Shown one piece after another: positions 21,576 to 33,239 of a DNA stretch of 54,229 bases (the first letter of the stretch is position 1; each line of letters opens with the position of its first letter). The notes beneath the pieces were generated by a model, which worked only from the letters and a program-made list of their open reading frames with translations, did no database searches and had not been told where the DNA came from. Location: NCBI GenBank assembly GCA_016098155.1, contig JAAAJB010000201.1, positions 1 through 54,229 on the forward strand, written 5' to 3'. The stretch comes from Actinomortierella ambigua (taxonomy: Eukaryota > Mortierellomycota > Mortierellomycetes > Mortierellales > Mortierellaceae). The translations under genes and the position numbers were made by a program.

Positions 21576-22525
21576 ATGAAACACAACCCAAAGTCTTCGC
21601 GCATTCAACATTCGCCTGCTTCGCTATTCATTCTTTCCAGCAAGGCCACAGGCGCTATCGCTGCGGTGGCCGTTGGCCTTGCAGCCTATGCACATCCTCG
21701 CGTCTCGAGAATGACATGCCCGGGTCTCCTTCTGTCTGTCGGAGGGCTCCAGAGTGCGTGGTTAGGTGCCACTATGGTATGCAGACCTCTCTCACTCTCT
21801 CCTTCTCCTCTCTCCCTCTCACTCACTCACACTCACTCTCGCTCATCAGAAGAACCTTCCGATGCCCCCATCTCACGCTTCCCACGATGGACCCATATCA
21901 GATTGGAGAGCAGCTGCGCTTTTTTCGCCCAGAAGAGGGTCACCCATAACTTTGCTGACACATTTCACTCTCTTCCATCTCTCAACAAAAAAAAAAAAAA
22001 AAACAATCTGCGACACTGCATGTGTTATCAATAATAACAAACTTGTTTTAGGCAATTTCCTTATTGGAAGCCCCGGTCAAGTTCAAAGCGCCGACGCCGA
22101 GCCGACGCGGCCTGGTAGATGTTGGACGGCATGTGTTTTCAGCGATCAACAAGGTGGAGGTGGTGTTGTCGGTCTTTGATATTCTCTTTTGGTACGTGCT
22201 CGCGCGCCGCAACTGCATCCTGATCCGACCCGACCAAAAGGCGGCCGTGGTGGTGGCCACCACCAACTCGTCCTGGGCCGTCTCCAAGGCACTTGGTTGG
22301 CGACATTGGATTCGGTTCTTGCCAAGCTTTGTGGTCCTGGGTGCGCAGACCTGCTTGTACTTGCCCATGCTCCGAAGCATTGGCGCTCGCTATGTCGAGG
22401 GCCAACCCACAGAGGCAGCAGCCAAGGTCCATGGCGCGTATGTCGGCCTCGAGCTGATCAAGCTCATTAGTCTGGGCGTCAGCACCATGGGCGTCGGAAA
22501 GATGCTGTTAAACTTGCAAAAATAA
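21576..22525 (+). CDS. Multi-pass membrane protein, bacterial-type family, function unknown
   Basis: Exons 21576-21776 and 22052-22525 give 224 residues. There are about five hydrophobic stretches, near residues 17-33, 37-60, 92-112, 142-162 and 180-200. The most distinctive segment is WLGATMAISLLEAPVKFKAP, followed by RRGLVDVGRHVFSAINKVE. This loop resembles small bacterial integral membrane proteins that I recall as carrying an AISFLEAPLKFRAP-like motif, but I cannot name a curated family. No signal peptide or catalytic motif is evident. The intron (21777-22051) contains CT microsatellite and an A-run before its acceptor. The start at 21576 is the first ATG in this frame. Confidence 0.7.
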
Positions 22526-22885
22526 GAATGCGACCTGTGAAATGAGGAAAGACTAGTAAGAAAAAATAAGATAAAGTGGTGCCCTGATCTTCTTTGGAGA
22601 GAGAAGGCACTAAAACCTACATTACTACCCTTCATTGATGTGCTTGGCGGGCAAGCCTCGTTTCTTTGCGTCGCGTGCATAACCTGTGCCTCAGGCCTTT
22701 AATCTCGTGCAGACTTTGGGCAATGGGGAACGATCTGCACCTGGAGGAAGAATCGAAAAGGCAGTCACCAGTCTGCTGCTCGCCTATTCTTGTTTTCAAC
22801 AATCCTTCAACTGTCTTCAGCATCACGCTACTCGGTCAACTCGGTCAACTCGGTCAACTCGGTCAACTCGGTCAACTCGGTCAAC
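22526..22885. other. Intergenic region upstream of THOC7
   Basis: 360 bp; the last 54 bp are the 9-bp minisatellite that runs up to the THOC7 start codon. No gene seen. Confidence 0.4.
22831..22884 (+). repeat. 9-bp minisatellite, six perfect copies, next to the THOC7 ATG
   Basis: Unit CTCGGTCAA repeated six times without a mismatch. It ends one base before the ATG at 22886, so it forms the last part of the 5' leader. In the frame of the ATG it would read as Ser-Val-Asn repeats, but no ATG opens that frame upstream. Confidence 0.93.
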
Positions 22886-24494
22886 ATGGATGACGGTAAT
22901 GCCATTGGATGCACAACACAGGAAGCATGGATGCTGTCGTCGCTGGAGTGTGGCAACGATCACCCTTCCATTACCTCGTGACACATCCGACTCATCGAAT
23001 TATATTGTTTCTTTGTTTCCCCTATTGTCAATATTAACAACGATAGACACCATTATCAGGTCAAAACTGGCGGTCGACGAAAAGTCCCTGCAACGGCTCA
23101 CCAAGCGGTTTCACCAATGGTCGTCCAACCTGTTCAAAGAGTCGGATGAAGAATTGTAGGTGCCTTGTTTCCGTGCATTTTTCAGGAGCTTTTGTCATGT
23201 TTCCCTAAACTCTTTATTGTTGGCAACANNNNNNNNNAAAAAAAAAACAACTCACAATGAGTCTCTCCATCCCCTTCTTACACAACCCATAACAACAACA
23301 AAAAAAACTCATAGTGAAAAAGGGATGGGCAGCGTGCTCCTCGAGCTTTCGCAAGTCGAGCTCAAGCTGCAACACGCCCAGCTAGTCGCCGCCATGACCT
23401 TCCGAGAGCGGCAACACTACCACCAGGAGCAGCAGCAGATCGAGGACCAAGTACAGGCAGCCCAACAAGAGCTAGTGCAACTGGAGCAGCAACTGGACGA
23501 GGCGAAAAAGGAACGCAGCAACAAAATCCAATACGACGAGTTGACGAATGAAATCAACCTGTTCCCGACCCGCCACCAATCCATGCAACAGGTCGACCAC
23601 CTGCGCCGTGAGATTGCCGAGCTGGAAGCAGAGTCATTGTCGTATCAGCACATGTTGGCCTGGCGCAGGAAGCAGTTCCTGGCTGCCTTGGTCTCCTTGC
23701 AGGGCATTCAAGAGTCGATTGTCGAAGATCGGAAAGAGGAAGAGCGCCTGTTGGCCCTCAAGATCAATCGCCGCTTTGAAAAAGTCGGCAGCGGCGGCGG
23801 AGGCCTCGGTGGCAATGGTTCTGGTCGGATCGAGGGCGATGGTAGCGGGAGCGAAGACGAGGATTTTGACGAAAAAGTGCGCGCCCAGCAGCAAGAACAA
23901 CAGGAACAACAACAACAACAACGGCAACAACAACAACAACAGCAACTGCAGCCGTCACTGTCGTCATCACAAGGACCTCTGTCGCAAGACATGCCTCCAG
24001 GCTCATTGGACTCTACCTTCCTTTCTCAAAGCTCAGTGGCCAACGGCACCCAACAGCAGAGTGGTGGAGATGGTACAGCGATGGACATGGACTCTACGCA
24101 AGAGCCACTATCATCCTCGCTGATGTCGGACACTCCACATGTACAGGATGGGCGGAGAGGCGAAGAAGAGGAAGAAGGAGCCACTCTTGACGATGATAAC
24201 AATAGCACCACCAGGATGGCAGTAGATACCGACATCAACGAAACGCCAGAGCAGAGCCCATCCGTCTCAAGTTCTCTCGCAGGGTCACCTTTTCTGCCGG
24301 GCACACCTCGTATCTCCCGAACCAGTCACCTTGGCGAGGAAGGCGCCATGACAGAGGACGACATGGGCGACCAACCCTCGCCCAGCACTCGGCCTACACC
24401 TTCACCCGCTGATTCGCAAATCGGCACGCCGACATCTGCATCTTCTTATGAGCCGGGCGATGCTGTTGGCTCAGTGCCAACTCCCCAGACGTAG
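22886..24494 (+). CDS. THOC7: THO complex subunit 7 (THOC7/Mft1-like) with long C-terminal extension
   Basis: Exons 22886-22895, 23047-23155 and 23315-24494 give 432 residues. The first exon is just 10 nt (MDD plus one base). The N-terminal 200 residues match THOC7: DTIIRSKLAVDEKSLQRLTK, a coiled coil with KIQYDELTNEINLFPTRHQS, and WRRKQFLAALVSLQGIQESI. THOC7 is part of the THO/TREX complex that couples transcription to mRNA export. Metazoan THOC7 is about 200 residues; here a further ~220 residues follow, with acidic, Gln-rich (23885-23950) and Ser/Thr/Pro-rich sequence. The second donor is the GTAGGT at 23156, because the GT after it would put a stop codon in frame. The 9-base N gap lies in intron 2 and does not touch coding sequence. 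Confidence 0.85.
23229..23237. other. Assembly gap (9 N)
   Basis: Unresolved bases within THOC7 intron 2, next to an A-run. True length may differ. Confidence 0.99.
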
Positions 24495-26448
24495 CGGGAA
24501 TGGCCGCAGAGGGGCGCACACGCCCCTCCCCCTCCCCCTCCCCTTCCAGACCACCCACCTACCTTACTACACTCACACATTCACTCACACTCACTCGCAC
24601 ACATATACACATATACACAATTACACCCGGCAGTCGGGTGGAGGGAGGGAACGAAGAGGGAGGAATACAATTTTTGAACAGCTCGAGTGGGCCGTATGTC
24701 AATTTTCTATCAAATGTGGGTGTACTGTTCGTGGTCATCCTATAGGTGTTTTTTTTGTCCTATAGACGACAATCAAACAATGATATAACTGTAGCCGTAA
24801 TGTCGGGTTCACCCCTGTTTTTTTTTCTTCTTCTTCCTTCTTCATCTTGACAGTACGCATCTGAACAAAGAAGAACAACAGAAAACTTCTTAAGCTCGAC
24901 CTGCATTCGATCCGCTAAAACTCTTGCTAGAGTGGAAAGAAAGGGCATGTGTTTATATGTTTTGAATCTCTAGATCTCTAGATGCGTTTACTGAAAGGCT
25001 GTTCCAGATTTTTGACCTTTTTGTTTTGGATCGTGGGAACGATGTTGGCGTAGTTGCTGAGCCGTGATTTTGTTTTCATGCCCTGGCTGGGGAGCACTTT
25101 GAGAACGTTTGTGTGTTGTTTTTGAATTCCGTGCAACATTTGCATTTGCGGGATACGAAATTCAAAAGGCATGGACGGAGTGAGGAAAAAAAAAAAAGAA
25201 GTCAAACCCAGGGAAAGTGATTGGTAAGTGTGAGAGCCTCTTGGCTTTTGCCCCCCCCCCCCTTTTGTCCACCTCCGCAATAACACTGTTGGTGGCGGCT
25301 CGCGTGCTCCTCTTGCTCTTCTCCTTTACGATCTTCCTACGACCTACATCCATGGGTACACCTGGGTTTCAAGTCTAGGCAAGCAGTGAACAAGCGAGGT
25401 CTGGATCCATTAGGTAAAGCGACTGTAGACGGAACGGAGTAAAAGGGTCATAAGACAGCAAAAAACAAGAGCGATGGCGTGACAAAACAGAGCAGCCCAG
25501 GAGGGCGGATAAACATCAGGAAGTGCCGAGAACATGAAGGAAAGAAAAGAAAGGAAAGGAAAGTTTTAGGTACCACTCAAGAGCAGCATCTTCTACCTCA
25601 GCTTAGTAGTCAAGGAGGGGTTGAGAATGCGTGCTGCATCTGATTGCTGGAAAGCCAACTTCTGGGTTGATTTTTCGGACATTTTTAAAGAATTTCATTG
25701 GCCAATTGAGCCTAATACATTATTTCCAAGCTACATTTGTTGATGTTTTGTTTCTCCTCAGCCGTTCTGTTCTTATCCCCATGAATAATAGTGCGAATAC
25801 AGACACGAGGAGAAATGCAAGAAAAAGAGACCAATACGCCTTGCATTTATCAGGAGCAACTTGTTTCTCTCCTCTCTATTTGGTAGCGATTGTGTATTGT
25901 TGAAGGAGGGGGGAGAACAGGCGGAGAACAGGCGACAAGAAGGAGGGGGCAAGCCCAGCAGTAGGTCTGGAATCCGATGCTCGTTTTCAGAGTAAGTGTG
26001 GACAACCACAATGTGATCCACCACTGCTTTCATGCCCCTTGTGGTGGTGATAGTAGTTTGGGGACGATTGTTTTATGGAGTTATGTCCTTGTTTGTCAAG
26101 ATCTATGAGGGAATGACCCGATGTCAGTAACTAGATTGCGCCCCTGCTTCTTTTTCAGCCTATGCTGCCTATATTCCTCCCATCCTGTATCTAGCGTGCT
26201 CGCTCGGTTTCTTCGACACTGCAGCAGCGAGAAAAGAGAGAGTCCCGGTTAGTCTACCGAGAAGAGAAGGGTATAAGTGGAAGGATGAGGAACGGGCAAG
26301 GGAGGAACAACGATAGGGCTGATATGTTGTACGCGTGTGGTTGGAAATACCGTTTCTTTATCAGATCCTTCTTGTTTGTTGTATTTGTCCGCTGGGCCTG
26401 CTAGTCAGTCCAATTGAGTTGAATATAACGCCATACCCTGAGGATCTC
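24495..26448. other. THOC7-HMX intergenic region, ~2 kb
   Basis: Contains a C-rich and CACT/ACAC microsatellite stretch (24523-24625), homopolymers (A 25184-25197, C 25247-25262) and one short reverse-strand open stretch at 24978-25172 noted separately. I see no other gene. Confidence 0.4.
24978..25172 (-). CDS. Possible small basic protein, unrecognised
   Basis: Open stretch of 64 residues (start MPFEFRIPQMQML, end NLEQPFSKRI), Lys-rich with no signal peptide. About 180 bp upstream on the same strand another basic stretch starts MDVGRRKIVKEKSKRSTRAA (25353). The two could be exons of one gene, but I could not find a convincing in-phase intron. I recognise no family and cannot rule out chance. 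Confidence 0.2.
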   Translation of the reverse strand: MPFEFRIPQMQMLHGIQKQHTNVLKVLPSQGMKTKSRLSNYANIVPTIQNKKVKNLEQPFSKRI

Positions 26449-26456
26449 TATATAAG
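26449..26456 (+). promoter_or_regulatory. TATA box of the heme oxygenase gene
   Basis: TATATAAG, followed by a long CT-rich stretch (26465-26580) typical of a fungal start region. A GTAAGT donor at 26581 and an AG at 26746-26747, just before the ATG, suggest an intron in the 5' leader. Confidence 0.55.
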
Positions 26457-26751
26457 AACCCGGGTCCCTCGCCCTCCTTCGTCGTCTCTTCACTCTTCAA
26501 CTCCTCTTCTTCTTTCCCCTCCCACCTGTCCACACCCTTCTACACTCACTCCCTCCACCTCCCCGCTACTCATTCTTCATGTAAGTCAAAATGGCCTCTT
26601 CATGCAGACGGGTTTGCCTTGACCCCCCTACAAACAGTATGAAGACGATATGATATCTAACTCTACGCTGCATGGACTGTTTTCTCTTGCGCACCCACCC
26701 ACACACCCACACGCTTCCTCTCTATGCCGCTCCTCTGCCCAAAAAAGAATC

Positions 26752-27643
26752 ATGCCTGGTCTTCTCGCTGTCGATCTCAAGGAGGGCACAAAGGTTGTCC
26801 ATGCCGATGCTGAGCGCTCCAAGTTCATCAAGTAGGTTGCCTTACCCCCCTCACCACCATACTTCTCCCCGCACTCGACTCAGACAGAGCTGGTATCCCC
26901 CTGACACTTTTGAAAATTTTTCTGCTGTACCCCCCTGTTTACCCCCCTCCAGGTATTTCTTCAAGGGCGAAATCACGCCTGCCATCTACGGCCGTTTCCT
27001 CATTTCGCTTTACCACGTCTACACGGCCCTCGAGACCGCTCTGGACAAGTGCAAGGACAACGCCAACATCCAGCTGATCTACTACCCAGTCGAGCTGGCC
27101 CGCAAGGAGGCGCTGGAGCAAGACCTCGAGTTCTTCAACGGCCCCGACTGGCGCGAGATGCTGAGCCCCGTCTCGCCCGCCCAGCAGGCCTACATCGACG
27201 CCATCCGTCGCTGTGCCGACACCAAGCCCGAGCTGCTGATCGCGCACTCGTACGTCCGCTACCTCGGAGACCTGTCCGGTGGTCAGATCCTGGCCAAGAA
27301 GCTGCAAAAGTACAACGACCTGCCCGACGGTCTCGGCGTGGCCTTTTACTACTTTGACCGCATCGAGGACAAGGATGGCTTCAAGGAAAACTACCGCAAG
27401 CGCCTCAACCAGGTCGAGGTCGATGACGAGACCCACCTCGCCATCATCGAGGAGTCCAAGCAGACCTTTATCCGCAACATTGACATCTTTGCCGAGTTTG
27501 ATCATGAGCTCGATGCCATCGCCTTGCCCGGCCATGCTGCCAAGAAGGATCAGCAGCCTCCTACCGCCGCTTCTTCGACCTTCTCCCCCGCTGGTCTCCT
27601 GAATACCCTGGCCACCGCTGTCGGCCTCAAGTCGAGCGCTTAG
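26752..27643 (+). CDS. HMX1: Heme oxygenase
   Basis: Exons 26752-26831 and 26953-27643 give 256 residues. The heme-ligand His lies in LKEGTKVVHADAE. Other landmarks are LISLYHVYTALE, YYPVELARKEALEQDLEFF, AYIDAIR, LLIAHSYVRYLGDLSGGQIL and FIRNIDIF, all in the order found in HO-1. It cleaves heme to biliverdin, CO and iron with electrons from NADPH-P450 reductase, so it serves iron recycling and redox balance. The C-terminus (LLNTLATAVGLK) is only mildly hydrophobic, so a membrane anchor like that of yeast Hmx1 or human HO-1 is doubtful. Coding bases are strongly GC-ending, consistent with good expression. Confidence 0.95.
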
Positions 27644-27983
27644 ATCATCCCACATATTGGATGGGAATTTGACCGTCCATTCTTTTTTACTGCCTTCCCC
27701 TTCCTTGTCCAGCATATCCTACCATCCATCCCCCCCTTTTTTGTATAATAAACCTCGCTTCTTCTTCTTACCTTGTCTCGACCCAACTCCTGTCATCAAA
27801 CTGGAATAGTTAAAAAAAACGAGTCTATTTTGTTGGATTACTGCTCTGAAGATCATCACCCCATTTTTTTTATTCGTTGCACATGATATGCTATGCGACT
27901 TTGAGTCTTGTGTTTTTTGTTTTAAATGCACGCCCTCATAGGTTCAAGGGGAGGGAGGGAAGGGGGAAGGAGGGGGGGGGAAC

Positions 27984-30179
27984 TTAGAGCATGACCAAGC
28001 CAACCTTGGAGCTAGGCACATCTCGGCACCGCCAGTTGTACAGGTAGAAATGCAGACGACCATCGCCGGGTCCAAACTTGAGTTCTTCTGTGAACAGCGC
28101 ATTGTCCAACAAGTTGAGAGCATTGAACACGTCCATCTCGTGGTGCTTGGCCATGATCATGGCATCCTGCATCAGTCCTTGCAGACGCTCCTTGATCTGT
28201 TCCTGTCGTGCCTGCTCCCGCTCCGCGGCATCGGAAATCGTGTCCAAGGCCTCATAATCCGTGTGCACCGCATAGTAGAACGAGTACGCCGCGTTCAACG
28301 TCGAGTGCTGCTTGTTGCCAATCACCGACGAAGGCAGCGAGTAGAACGAAAAGAAGTCTGTGATCGCCTTGGTCTTTTCATCCTATTAGCCCAGGGATAA
28401 ATGTTCGAAGGATCAAAGAGGAACAAATAAGAGTGAGTAGCCTGTTAGTTTTGCTTCAATCATAAAGTCTCTCTCTTTCTTATTCTCCTTCTCCTTCTTC
28501 TTCTTCTTTTTTTTTCTTTTCTTTCTTACCTCCACGACATAGCCCCACACAACGCCAGGACGCGAGATGAGCCAGTGCCGGACATCCTCCTCCTCGAAAT
28601 GGGGTGCAAACTCGCAATTGGCCAAGTACGTGTTCAACAACCGGGCGACCTGACCCACATCCTTCTCCTCCATGGGTCTCAATCCAGGCGTGGCCGTCTG
28701 AGCTGGCAACTTGTAGAGCTTGACCAAACGCGCCAGGGTCATGTTGCGACCCAGACGCGAAAAGCCCGTCTCCACCAGCTTCTTGGGGTTCAACGACCGA
28801 TGGAAATATTGACACGTCGAAATCGGCTTGGGCAACACAATCCCGGCCGTAAACACCGCTTGGAAAATCCCCTCCAGATGCGTACGCCGCGTCACCTCCT
28901 TGATCAGCACCGGCGCCAGACGCTTGCTACGCAGCTTCTTGTGCACGCACAAAAAGTTGATCTCCACCATGCGCTTGACCCTAGATGAATGAAAGGAAAG
29001 GATAAAATATATGTATATATATAAAAGAGTTTTTTTTTTGGATGTTGGTTAAATGCCTTTTCTTTCGCCCATTAAAACATAAAACCATGGCCCTGGGGGT
29101 AAGGATCCCCTCCCTCTCCCCCAGCTCCACGATTGCAACAGCCCAATACACACCTCCCCTCCCCTCCCCCAGCAAATACGATCAATTAAAAAAGATGACC
29201 CGGTTGTGGCTTACGTGGAGTGCACGCGCAAGTCCTGAGGGATACCGCTAATAAAGGCGACCAGCTTCTTGTTGGAGGCGACACGGACACCGATATGCCA
29301 TGTCTTCTTCCATCCAGGGGGCATCAGCGCCCACCGCAGAAACTCGGGCGAGTAGTCGAAGCGGAACATGGCGTCGTCGTCCTCGACATAGTTGAGCGTC
29401 AGCAGCTCGTACAGCTCCTTGAGCTCCTTGCCGTCCTGCACGTCGATCAGCGACCACTCAAACTCCTTGGGCAACGGGTAAGGTGTCTTGCGGATCTCAT
29501 CGTGCGGCACATCTGGCTCAATGGCTCCTTCGTCCTCCACAACCTCATCTAGGAAAACAGACACACACAAAAATATATAGTGGCAGGTAAAAAGAAAACA
29601 AAAAAGTTGTTAAAGGCGTTGCAACCCTTTTTGATTGTCCTACGTGGGTTGTAAAATCGAGTTCGATATTCCCCTTCTATCGCGGAATTACAAAAAAATA
29701 GAGTGAGAGAGAAAGTGTTGCCCTCGTCGTTGTGTATGATCGATGATCTTGATAGACAGGGCAATCGCCGTCTTCCGCCTTTGCGTCCCTTTCTCTCTCT
29801 CTCTCTCTTTGCTTCTCTCCGTCAGTCACCTCTCTCGTGCTCCATCACGAGAGTTTTTTCTGTTCTTCCTCCTCTTCTCCTTCTCCTTCTCCTTCTTGTT
29901 CTTACCATGGCTGACAACGGGCTGGGTCTTCCAGAATTTATGATCCTCCATAGGCTTGGGGGCGGCCTTGGAAGCGGCCTCGGGGTTCATACTGAGCTGC
30001 TGCAGCAACGCGCGAAGCTGTACCTGGAGATCAGCAGGTGCATTGGCCAATTGCCGCTCGAATGCTTCGGCTGTCAATGCTGGCGTGGTGATGGCAGCAT
30101 TCTCATTGTTGTCATTGTTGGGTTTGGTGGCGTCCTTGGCATCTTTGCTAGACGATCCGGCGTTGGGTGGTCCTGACAT
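27984..30179 (-). CDS. NMT1: Glycylpeptide N-tetradecanoyltransferase (NMT1)
   Basis: Exons (reverse strand) 30179-29906, 29548-29215, 28980-28530 and 28382-27984 give 485 residues. The first exon ends at [14 protein letters not shown]. Exon 2 carries the [13 protein letters not shown] and [20 protein letters not shown] segments. Exon 3 carries [20 protein letters not shown] and [18 protein letters not shown]. Exon 4 ends [23 protein letters not shown], and the C-terminal carboxylate acts in catalysis in this family. The enzyme attaches myristate from myristoyl-CoA to N-terminal Gly of proteins such as Arf GTPases. The N-terminal 90 residues are low complexity (Asn, Ala). It converges with heme oxygenase. 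Confidence 0.95.
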
Positions 30180-30435
30180 GATGTGATGTAGCCAAGTCCT
30201 TTGAAAAGTGATGTGTAAAGGGAAAGAGAGTTGTGATGAAATAAAAAACCTTTATTGGGAAGGGTTCCTTAGTTCGCGGAGAAAGGAAGAGACCCAGAAG
30301 AAAAAAAAATAAGGTACCGCTTCCTGAGGGGTGGAGGAAGACAGGAAATCAAAAATTCTCAAAAATCATGCCACGTGTAAAAGTGTGTAGAAAAGAAAAA
30401 GACGAGGGTATCATGACAAGAAAACAGCTGTTTTC

Positions 30436-31578
30436 CTAGTCGCTCTTGCCGTTGTTCGTCTTGCGCCACTCACGCCACAGCTCCCACTCGCGACGGTACG
30501 AGTCGGGCATGTACTCCGTGTCACGGACATAGGCCCACTGGCACAAGGGCGTGTCGAGAATAGCGTCCAAATAGCCGCGTGGCCGCAGGTAATGGTTGAC
30601 AAAACTGAACCAAGCGGCACCAAACATCATGCCGCAGACAGTTCCAGCCACAACTTGCTGCCAAGTGTGATAGTACAGGTGTACACTAATAGGATGCCAA
30701 TGATAGCGTAAAAAAGTTGTAAATTTTTTTTAGGTGGTTTTCTCTCTCTCTCTCTCTCTTGGTCATACGAAACATAAAAGTAAAACGTAAAGTGCAGTTC
30801 TCCTGGACAAACACCTACCGAGAATAGATGACAAGAGCAGCCCACACCACAACGAGGATAGAGACCACATGAGGGACAACAGCTCCTGCCGGTGCGCCCC
30901 TGTTTAGTAGGCGAGATGATGACGAAAGGTTTGCACAACCAATCAACCAACCAACCACAGTTAGTCTGACATTTTAAACAGATATTTACTCCTTTTGATC
31001 CGACTTATTTTTGGTTTAGCATGTCCAACAGCCAAGAGAAGAATATGTAAGGGATCCTTCTTCTTACCTCTTGTACATCAGCAGAATCGTATATGTAGCA
31101 AAGTACGCCATGAACTGCGAGTGACTCGAGGGCATTCCGTATCCATCTCCAAGCACCTCTGAGAAGACGGAGAATTGACAGGTATGAACAGCATATTAGC
31201 ACAAGGAAAAGGTCATCCCTCTTCTTAATCTCCACAAAAAGAAACGGATCGGGCTGCAGCACAGCACAGCCTTTCTCGAGCGAGGTCCATACCAGTGGGT
31301 CGTGCCTGCTTGACAATGCGCTTCAGGACAAGGTTGATGCATTCATTCAGCAACTGGCCGATGAGCATCACTGCCGGTGTCAGCTCGCGCCGAGTGAGCG
31401 TTACAGATACATAGCCACAAAGGATGGCAAGTGGTGACAAGGTGATGTAGGCTAAAAGCTTCGAGATGATGTCGCCTTGATTGAACTGTACATGAGTCAA
31501 TGACAGCGATGTCAGCGTGTAGTGCGGTGGCACATTCGACTTTGCTGGTTCTGTGGTTGGTGGTGGGTAGTTGGACAT
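30436..31578 (-). CDS. CAX4: Dolichyl-diphosphatase (CAX4/CWH8, PAP2 family)
   Basis: Exons (reverse strand) 31578-31293, 31158-31068, 30899-30819 and 30685-30436 give 235 residues, close to yeast Cax4 (239). The PAP2 phosphatase triad is complete: KRIVKQARPT, MPSSHSQF and SRVHLYYHTWQQ, split across exons and joined in phase. Four or more hydrophobic segments fit an ER membrane protein. It removes phosphate from dolichyl-PP after oligosaccharide transfer, which recycles the lipid carrier for N-glycosylation. The tail is charged (RREWELWREWRKTNNGKSD). Confidence 0.93.
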
Positions 31579-31753
31579 TGTGGGAATTCGACAATGGGAA
31601 TTACAAAAGAGAGATGCTGTGGTGCAAAAAAAAAAAAGATATCAAAAGAAGTAATAAGAGAGCTCTCTCGCACCTGCCACGAAATGGAGCTGAGAATAAA
31701 ATCATCATATGATGATGACTGAATGATTTTCATTAAGGCTTTGTGTATGCAAC

Positions 31754-33239
31754 CTATCTCACAAAAGTCAACTGTTGACCAAGGACCTTGCTAGCGGGTG
31801 AAGGATCAATCTCCTCAGGTGACAGTAGTCGCCAGTTGGGCGATTGCTGCTGGCGTAGCCAGTTAAAGTCCTTGACGCGGTCGTAAAGGTTCTTGTTGCG
31901 ATCCAAGTCGGCTCTCTGTTTGGATCGTCAGGAGCGAGGCAAGTTTATGAGAAAACAAAAGTGTCAGTTGCATTGAAGGCAAAGAAGAAGTGCAGGCGAT
32001 AGTCATCATGCATTACACTCATCTAAGAGCAGAGAGAGAGAGAGAAAAAAATTCCCTGATTTTTACCTGGAAGAGCTGCTCAAGCTGTTCTTCGGGCAAA
32101 ATGCTGCCATACGGAGCAAAGCGCATGTTTGTGCAGTCTTCGATGATCGGCTCGCTCGTGACATGGAGATAGATGTTCATGTCAGACGAAGTATGCATTC
32201 TCGACTATAAAATACAGAACAATGCAGAAATCAAGGGTCGATTAGCAGATGGCCAGCTCGTAACGCTAGCAGTGGTTGTCAAAGAGGGCACGGTCTTAAA
32301 CCGCTATTTCTGTACCTGGTGGCACGCGCCGACGAGGGTGCAGCCCTGGCAGTCATGAAGTAGAATACTTCCAGAGACAGGGGGAATGATGAGGACGCAC
32401 TGCTTCAAGTTTCGAATATGAATGGCACCGAGTGGGATCGAGTGCACGAGGTTAATCGTGCAATTGGTCAAGTTGGTCAACGCGACATCCTTGGCCTGTC
32501 CGTCGTCTGCCGTGAGAGCCAGCGCTCCAATGAAGAGGTGCTCATTGGAGCGATTCTCAAACTTCATGAAGAGACTTTCGTCCATGGCAGATTTGTTGGG
32601 CGATGGTGCAGAGCTGTCGACGGCCATGGCGGCCGAAGCAACTGCGGATGATGAGGTAGAGGGCGTTGACGAAAGAGAGGAAGACGGTGAGGCTGCCGCC
32701 TTGCGCGACTTGAAAGAGAACTTTGGCTTGGGCACCAGCTTGACGCGCAACTGGCTCAGTTTCTCTGACATTGCTTTGATACTCTGTATGTATGATGCGG
32801 ATAGAAAGAAGGTTGGCACGAAGAAGCCAGTGAGTGTGTGTTGAAGGCTGCGAAAAGGGTTTATGTCAATAGCAATAGCTGGAAGGGAGAGGGCAAAGGG
32901 CTGTTACCTCAAGACACTGGCGAGCATCGTAGCTTGGGAGCAGGGCGAGTTTTAGCGTTAGCTCCTTCTCGAGCGCATGGATTCGCTGCACAAGCGAGTC
33001 AATCTTTGGCTGCAGTGCATCCTTTGGAACGTCGGGCAGGCCATCGAGTTCAGCCTCAATTGCTAATGAACAGAAGGGCATAAAGGCGAAGGAGGGAAAA
33101 TCAGTGGTTGCCACCAATATAAGAATGATACACCTGAAGGGAAAAAAGTCGTCGAGTAGCTGTGCTAGTTCATTCCTGCTTGCACACCTTTGCGTTCTTC
33201 ATCAAAGTCGATGCGGAATTGCTGTGCAACGTCTGCCAT
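31754..33239 (-). CDS. TBCC: Tubulin-specific chaperone C (TBCC)
   Basis: Exons (reverse strand) 33239-33188, 33062-32908, 32783-32316, 32204-32067 and 31915-31754 give 324 residues. It has an N-terminal helical part (FRIDFDEERK, LDSLVQRIHALEKEL-like), a Ser-rich linker around residues 85-125, then the C-CAP/TBCC beta-helix: NCTINLVHSIPLGAIHIRNL, VSGSILLHDCQGCTLVGACHQSRMH and YLHVTSEPIIEDCTNMRFAPYG. The Arg of QSRMH aligns with the catalytic Arg finger of TBCC proteins (QxRxH). TBCC stimulates GTP hydrolysis by beta-tubulin in the folding supercomplex. Confidence 0.92.

Noticed and set aside
26939..27715. 258-codon reverse-strand frame over heme oxygenase
   Set aside because: Antisense to a strongly conserved enzyme; no motif of its own.
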